From NCBI GenBank assembly GCA_036346255.1, contig CM070618.1, positions 83,152,428 to 83,216,427 of the forward strand: DNA of 64,000 nucleotides, in the 5' to 3' direction. Positions 58,380-64,000 of the stretch are shown piece after piece (within the stretch, counting starts at the first letter, position 1; every line of letters starts with the position of its first letter). The notes under the pieces are model-generated. The model had not been told where the DNA came from, did no database searches, and was given only the letters and a program-made list of their open reading frames with translations. Made by a program: the position numbers and the translations under genes. This stretch comes from Ampelocalamus luodianensis. Taxonomy: Eukaryota; Streptophyta; Magnoliopsida; Poales; Poaceae.

Positions 58380-60122
58380 TTTACAAGAAATAGTCGGACT
58401 TAAGTCTGAATTAGAAGAATCAAGGATGGATCGATATGAAGAAAACAACCATCTTTGATGTTGCTAGAAAGACTTTCGAAACTTTTTGTTGAAGTGGAAA
58501 ATGGTAGATGATGAATGGTGGTCTTTAGATAAAAAATGTGATATTTCCACCTTCAAAGCTTTTTATGAGTGTGAACTCAGATCGTTTTGGTATCCTTTTG
58601 TTGTGACTAAGATCGTGAAAAAATATCCATGGAACATGACTTTTAAGTGGTCGAAAAGTCAATTTGTTTCGTGGATTGAAGTCCTTAGGAATTTGGTGAA
58701 AAAGATCCTGATGATGTGCAATTTTCGATCAAGACTGAAGTTCATATCGGAGGGAAGTAACATACTGGATAAGCGCTTATCAATTTACATATATTCTACT
58801 TTCTTTCAATGGAGGTCAACTTCGACTACTTTGAAGAAGAAACCCGAAGAACTGGTCGAAAAGACTAATCAGTCAGAAAAAAGGTCATAGAAGAAATGTA
58901 ACTAGATTTTTTTTCTTTTTGTAACATCTAATATGTATTTTTTTGGACTTATGGAATAAAGCTTCATTTCCTTGGTTTCGATCACATCCTTAGAAATTAA
59001 TTCCTTATATTGGTAGTAAGAATGAGGATCTGGTCAAACACTAGGAAGCTCCTTCTAGTGGGCAAGACCACGTGTAGAGAGAAGAGACTTCGACTAGGTG
59101 ATATTCCCGTTTTCCAACTAGTGTAAGGAGGATCAAATGTATGAAGAGATGTAAGGAAAAGAATAGCTTTCGACCACTTGTTCAGTGCAAGTATCACTTT
59201 TCCCTTGTAGGTTCAAAAGTAATGAAAAGATTTTAGTCTATTCACTTGACTACGAGAAAGTCATGTCGCAAAGGCTAAAAACAAATAAAAAGACCTGCTG
59301 AATGATCTGCAGGAGGCTAATTCTACAGCTTGCGAGCTATAGAATTCAATTAAAAGTAAGTAGCTTACTTTCATTAGCCATTTCGACTACCTCCTTTCTT
59401 TCTCTAACTTCTTTTCTTTTTCAGATAAAGAAGTGACATGGGTAAGCTTCAATCCGAGATCGAATCGAAGAGCATGGTGATCGATGAGTTTGTCAGTATC
59501 ACCAAAGAGAAAGACAAGGCAATAAAAGCAATGGGAGGAGCAGTGCTCGAAAGATGCTACCTCTCATGAAGAAATCAAGAAGCTTGACAATCATTTGGCA
59601 GATAAGAATTCTTTACCTACGACTAGTATAAAATACTAGTCTTAACTCAAAGTTTTATTAACTAGTCGTTACTCTGTTTTGAGAGCAAGCGACAGAAATA
59701 AAACAGCTTCAGGAGATTCTAACTCGCAGCCATGAAGAGACGAAGGCCTCAAAGATCAATCTTCGAGACAATGTTTCTCTGCTGGACAATGTGCTCGGAT
59801 GCCTAGGTGCTGAGGAGATAATTCCTATCGAAGACACCGTAGTCAGACATACAAGCATGATTGGGCAGCAACTTGGGACTCTCTAGGAGTTGGTGACCAC
59901 TCTAAAGACAGACCAAGCCGAGTCGATTAAGGAGGTGGTTGTATATGGAGTGAGTTTTGCCTTAGCAAAACTCAAAGCCCACAACCGTACTCTTAATCTT
60001 TTTCAATTGGGGCTGATTTCGACTGCTAGGAAGTAGAAGCCCATCAACTGGTCGAAGAAGCTCAATCGGTCGGAAGGAAGGTTGTGGAGGAGATGCAACT
60101 AGGATCTCCTTCTTCTTCTTAG
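58380..60122 (+). pseudogene. Opposite-strand coiled-coil ORF of the gypsy element
   Basis: Between the LTR and pol, but on the strand opposite to pol, lie coding-like pieces. 58486-58890 (WWSLDKKCDISTFKAFY...) is one. A coiled-coil stretch near 59439-59570 (MGKLQSEIESKSMVIDEF) is another. From about 59690 to 60010 one frame reads 'EIKQLQEILTRSHEETKAS', 'NVLGCLGAEEIIPIED' and 'VSFALAKLKAHN', interrupted by TAG near 59883. It ends in a frame 'QLVEEAQSVGRKVVEEMQLG' to a TAG at about 60122. Tat-lineage plant elements are known to carry an extra, often antisense, ORF at this position. The function is unknown. This copy is split by stops and a duplication. Confidence 0.6.
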
Positions 60123-60825
60123 TAGTTTGTAATTGGATGATAATCGTAAAAACAATGTTTGTCTTTTGTGTATATAAAGCTTCATTTCCTGCAATGGTTT
60201 TTTTCGAGTAGTTAGCAACTCATAAGATAAAGAAAAAAAAAGAATTGAAATATAATACTAAGAATTAAAGTCATGATTATAACTTTATCCTATCCCCCGA
60301 CTGTTTACTTAGTTGAAGTAATTAAACCAAGGAAAAAGTGGAAGAAGTGCTCATTTAATACCTTAGTTTCGGCCATATCTTTTGAACTTTATTCCTCGTA
60401 TTGGCAGCGAGAATAAGGGTCTGGTCGATGCTAGGAAGCTCCTTCTAGTGGGCAAGACCACGTGTAGAGAGGAGATACTTCGATTAGGTGATGTTCTCAT
60501 TTTCCGACCGGTGTAAAGAGAATCAAGTGTTTGAAGAAATAGTCAAAATTAAGATATTAAGCTTGGCTTACTAAATAATTATTTTGAACAACAATGCTGT
60601 AAAAAATAATCATAAAGAAGAAAAAAGTGGAGAAAAGAACTTGCTTAAGAATTCTTCGATCACGTTTTGTTAGACTTAGTTTCCTTATATTGGCAGCAAA
60701 AGTTAGGTTCCTAGATCGACGCTAGGAAGTTCCTTCTAGTGAAGAAGACCATATGCAGAGAGAAAAAGACTTCGACTAGGTGATGTTACCCTCCTCCGAC
60801 TAGTGTAAGAAAAACTAATCATTAA
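59003..60825. repeat. Three copies of a 150-bp repeat in the gypsy 3' region
   Basis: Copies at about 59003-59155, 60393-60545 and 60672-60825 share 'AGGAAGCTCCTTCTAGTG', 'AAGACCA' and 'CTTCGACTAGGTGAT'. A second pair (58830-58975, 60040-60200) duplicates the end of the opposite-strand ORF and its trailer ('TAAAGCTTCATTTCC'). Confidence 0.85.
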
Positions 60826-60899
60826 AAATTGATCGAAAGAACATAAAAGCATTACTCTTTTATCAACTTCTTGACACAATAAAAATTGAAGAAAACATA

Positions 60900-62978
60900 A
60901 ACTTTATGGAGAGTATAGGAATTTACACATAGAATTTTCATAACTGGTCGATATTCCATGAATTGGAGATAATTGTACCATCTTCCACTACCAGTCATAC
61001 CGAACCTGGTCACATGACTTCGACCACCGCATAAGGACCTTTCCACTTGGGGGAAAGTTTGTTCTGATTAGACTGAGTTTGAATTTTCTTCAAAACTAAG
61101 TCATCTACAGCAAGATTGCGAGGTTGGACCTTACGATTGTAGTATTTTGCATAGGATTTGTTGGTAGATTGCTGAACGGATTAAAACTTGATTTCTCTTT
61201 TCTTCGAGCAGATTCATATCGTCAGCTCGAAGTTGTTCTTGGTCTAGGTCATTATTGTTTTCGACCCTTACAGACCGAATCTTTAGTTCTGGTTGAAGCA
61301 TGGCTTCGACACCAAAGACTAAGAAGAAGGGTGTTTAGCTTGTAGCCCGACTAACGGCCATGCGAATCGCCCATAAAAGGTAATTCTTTCACCCAAGCCC
61401 TTGAGTGCTTTATAAGCTAGTCAAAAACTCGAGTTTTGATTCCCTACATGATTTGACCATTTGCCCTTTTGACAACCCCTGTTAATTTGTGGATGGGCGA
61501 CAGAGGCACAATATAATTTAGTACCTAATTCCTCACAAAATTCTTCAAATTTTGTACTAAAAAATTGAGTACCATTACGAGTGATGATCCGATTTGGAAC
61601 ACCAAATTGAGTAATCACACTTTTTATCATAAATTTCTTGGTTGCTTCCGTTGTAATCCCAGTAACGGGTTCGACTTCAATCTATTTTGTGAACATATCA
61701 ATAGCCACAAAAATAAACTCAAAACCCTCAGGTGCTTTGGGGAACAGTCCTAAGATATCCAAACCCCAGGTTGCAAAAGGCAAAGAAAGAGGTATTGTTT
61801 GTCACGTTTGAGCTGGTTGGTATATTTGCCTGTTGTAAGACTAGCATTGTACGTATTTCTCAATGAGCTCTTTTGTGTCATGGAGGGACGTTGACCAATA
61901 AAAACCTTGTTGAAAAGCCTTTTCGACCTACGTTCTGTATGAAGCATGAGTTCCACAGGTACCTCCGTGTATATCGTTAATGAGTGTTAATCCTTCTTTC
62001 TGCGATATGCATCGCATAAGTACACCTTGAGTACCTCGTTTATAGAGGATTCTTTCGATCAAAATATACATTTTGGCCTTACGGGATAAATGATTGTCAG
62101 GTATAGTACCCTTTAGAAGATACTCGTTGATGGGATTCATCCATGTATCTTCGTGTTCTAGAGAGGCTATCTCACTTAGAGTAGTCTCTAGTTCTTTGAC
62201 CAGAGACGACTTCTAGAGTTGCTCCAAGAAGACTCCTTGAGGAATGAGGGATCGGGAAGAAACTATTCGAGCTAACTAGTCTGCGAGAAAATTATCATTT
62301 CGAGGGATATATTGTACCTCCAGATCGAAAACATGCTTTTCAAGCTTTCTAACTTCTGACAAATAATTCCCCATGGCCGTATTAGAGCATTGATACTTTT
62401 TCCAACCTGATTCATGACTAGTTGAGAATCACTTTTCACTAGTAGTCGCTGAATCTCAAGCGCTTTCACTGCTCGAATACCAGCCAATAAACCTTTATAT
62501 TCTGCTGCATTATTAGTAGCAGGAAAGTTTAATTGAATATCATATTTTAAGGTTTCTCCGGTAGGAGATACCAAGACCGTCCCAACCCTCGAACCATTGA
62601 ATGTAAGTGACCCATCAAAGTACAATGTCCACTGGTCTTGGGATTCGTACTGGGGTCGTTGAACATGTTCAGAATTTGTCCATTCGGTGATAAATTCTGC
62701 CAAGATCTAGGATTTAATGGTCGTTTGAGACACAAAATGGAGGTCGAACTCCCCAAATTCAACCAACTATTTGGCCATGCACCCCGCTGCTTTCCTATTT
62801 TGTAGGATTTCTCCTAAGGGAAACTCAGATGGCACGATTAGCTTGTGCGCCTAGAAATAATGCATTAGTTTCCTCGAAGACATGAGAAGAGCATATAGAA
62901 GATTTTGGACCTGAGGGTAACGCTCCTTAGGCTCATATAAAACTTCACTAACGTAGTAAACTGGTTGTTGAATGTTCA
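60900..62978 (-). pseudogene. Gypsy RNase H-integrase remnant
   Basis: Minus-strand pieces in order: 62978-62272 has 'QPVYYVSEVLYEPKERYP' and an RNase H domain with 'WTLYFDGSL', 'NNAAEYKGLLAG' and 'LLVKSDSQLV' (catalytic D, E and D visible). About 62140-61928 is the integrase zinc-binding part (HGGTCGTHASYRT). 61630-61421 is the integrase core with 'RIITRNGTQFFSTKFEEF' and 'ASVAHPQINRG'; the core Asp (usually DNG) is Asn here. About 61330-60930 is the C-terminal tail ('KLSPKWKGPY', 'PGSVW'). Multiple frameshifts and stops make it inactive. Domain order gives Ty3/gypsy; the style is Tat-like. Confidence 0.88.
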
Positions 62979-64000
62979 CACAAGTTTGACACTTTGATCC
63001 TTTGATAATTCCACATTTTGAAATTAATTCTAATCTAGACATTCGAGCAATGTTATCAAAACTAATATAACAAAAACGAAAACACCATATATTAGCCGCA
63101 CATTTATTCAAACCAGATGCAATACTCAGATTATAACAATACTCTAAAGTACTTAGGCGGAACAAGCCTCCGCTCTCATAGCATTAACAACAAAGTTACC
63201 AAACTTAGGCATTACAATTTTATTTGACTCAATTACTAGCTTATAACCATCCCTGCGTGGGAGAGAACCACTAACGGGGTTCTTGTTTATTGTTGACGCA
63301 TGTTGCACGTTCTTCAGGTAGACAATCTTTCCTCAAGTAAGCCTCAAATCCACCGTACCAACACCGAGAACAGAAGCATGCGACCTGTTCCCCATTAGGA
63401 TGAAGGAAGCCCCACTTGCTTGATAAGAAGAAAATAAGAAAATATCATAACATACATAAACATTAGCACCAGTATCAACTTACCAATCAGTTGATTGACT
63501 TGTGAAAAAATAACAAGTTAATTACCATACTCTCCTGTTGAGGCCTCGCCTATGATCACGTTGACAACCATCTTCTTTAGCTATTCAGCATCCTTGCTCT
63601 TGCGAAAACAACAATACTTCGCCATATGACTGTTTTTTCCACACACAAAGCATGTGATGTCCCTCTTCTCAGTCTTCTCAGTTTTCTTCTTAAAGCTAGT
63701 CGTTTTGTTTGGTTTAAAGTCTTTGTTTTTCTAGCCATATCTTTTCTCTATAACATTTGCATTGATCTAATTATTCTGGCTAGAAGTGCTTGGTGTATTT
63801 TTTGTTCTTGTCTTTTCTACCACATCAAGAGCAGTAATGAGATTCTTAACATAAATCTCTCCCTTCTCGTGCTTTAAGTTAGTGGCAAAATCTCGCCATG
63901 AAGCGGAAAGTTTGGCAACAATACCTACAACCACAAACTTAGGAGGCAAAATATAACCCAAACGCGTAATCTCGTCGACCAGCAGTTGAAGCTCATGAGC
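62979..64000 (-). pseudogene. Ty1/copia gag and GAG-pre-integrase remnant
   Basis: Read leftwards from the window edge: gag of the copia UBN2 type ('LPPKFVVVGIVAKLSASW', 'WRDFATNLKHEKGEIYV'), a CCHC knuckle (CFVCGKNSHMAKYC), a decayed protease stretch with many stops, then a GAG-pre-integrase region ('GLFRLSTLEYCYNLSIASG', 'ISFDNIARMSRLEL', 'KGSKCQTC'). At about 62979 it passes without a frame change into gypsy RNase H. The gag start lies outside the window. Confidence 0.82.

Noticed and set aside
58486..58890. Independent host gene of 134 aa
   Set aside because: It lies inside the gypsy element between LTR and pol, and a duplicate of its end region is found at 60.04-60.2 kb.

Overview
The window is plant nuclear DNA from a grass, most likely Oryza (rice) or a close relative. 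The host genes are short-intron grass genes with GC-rich first exons. They are embedded in transposable elements of the rice type: Stowaway MITEs, Pack-MULEs, Ty3/gypsy elements of Tat type, and Ty1/copia. No bacterial or organellar operon, no CRISPR array and no tRNA or rRNA gene was seen.

Only three host genes look intact. They are a WIP-type C2H2 zinc-finger transcription factor (minus, 787-2781, 2 exons), an alpha/beta-hydrolase (plus, 30657-32308, 4 exons) and an ABI5/ABF-type group A bZIP factor (minus, 33251-34810, 4 exons). The hydrolase and bZIP genes converge, with stop codons about 0.94 kb apart. Everything else that is interpretable is mobile DNA or gene fragments carried by it.

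Layout. 0-3 kb: WIP gene with a Stowaway MITE in its intron. 3.2-4.9 kb: decayed LTR. 6.1-7.4 kb: hAT-like element and a tRNA-type SINE placed at the same short target sequence. 9.9-12.9 kb: tandem repeats, a foldback element and microsatellites. 12.9-15.6 kb: gypsy gag/protease/RT remnant (minus). 15.6-25.2 kb: decayed Mutator-like (MULE) complex with a plant-mobile-domain fragment (plus), a zf-GRF gene (minus) and mudrA (minus), split by a nested LTR pair and a 38-bp tandem array. 25.3-26.2 kb: LINE 3' end. 26.4-30.5 kb: complete but stop-ridden copia element with a perfect 5-bp target-site duplication, 187 bp upstream of the hydrolase ATG. 36.3-37.2 kb: Pack-MULE with a fragment of a PIRL (intracellular Ras-group LRR) gene. 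37.6-38.6 kb: VQ-protein pseudogene and a hAT-like end. 43.56-51.17 kb: a MULE with about 550-bp inverted repeats, a perfect 9-bp duplication and a second zf-GRF gene, interrupted by a 5.0-kb LTR-type insertion. 53.1-55.3 kb: large LTR (minus). 57.4-63.0 kb: Tat-like gypsy remnant (minus) with an opposite-strand coiled-coil ORF between pol and LTR. 63-64 kb: copia gag/pre-integrase fragment joined in frame to the gypsy RNase H.

The strongest candidate for something not widely described is the MULE family. Its terminal repeats carry TTAGGG-like arrays in one copy, and both copies in the window carry a zf-GRF gene, which suggests a second, family-encoded protein beside the transposase. A second theme is decay mainly by nonsense codons at CAG (CHG) and CGA (CpG) sites in unrelated elements, as expected from deamination of methylated cytosine. 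Exon limits were read by eye from splice consensus and family conservation, and no database search was possible.
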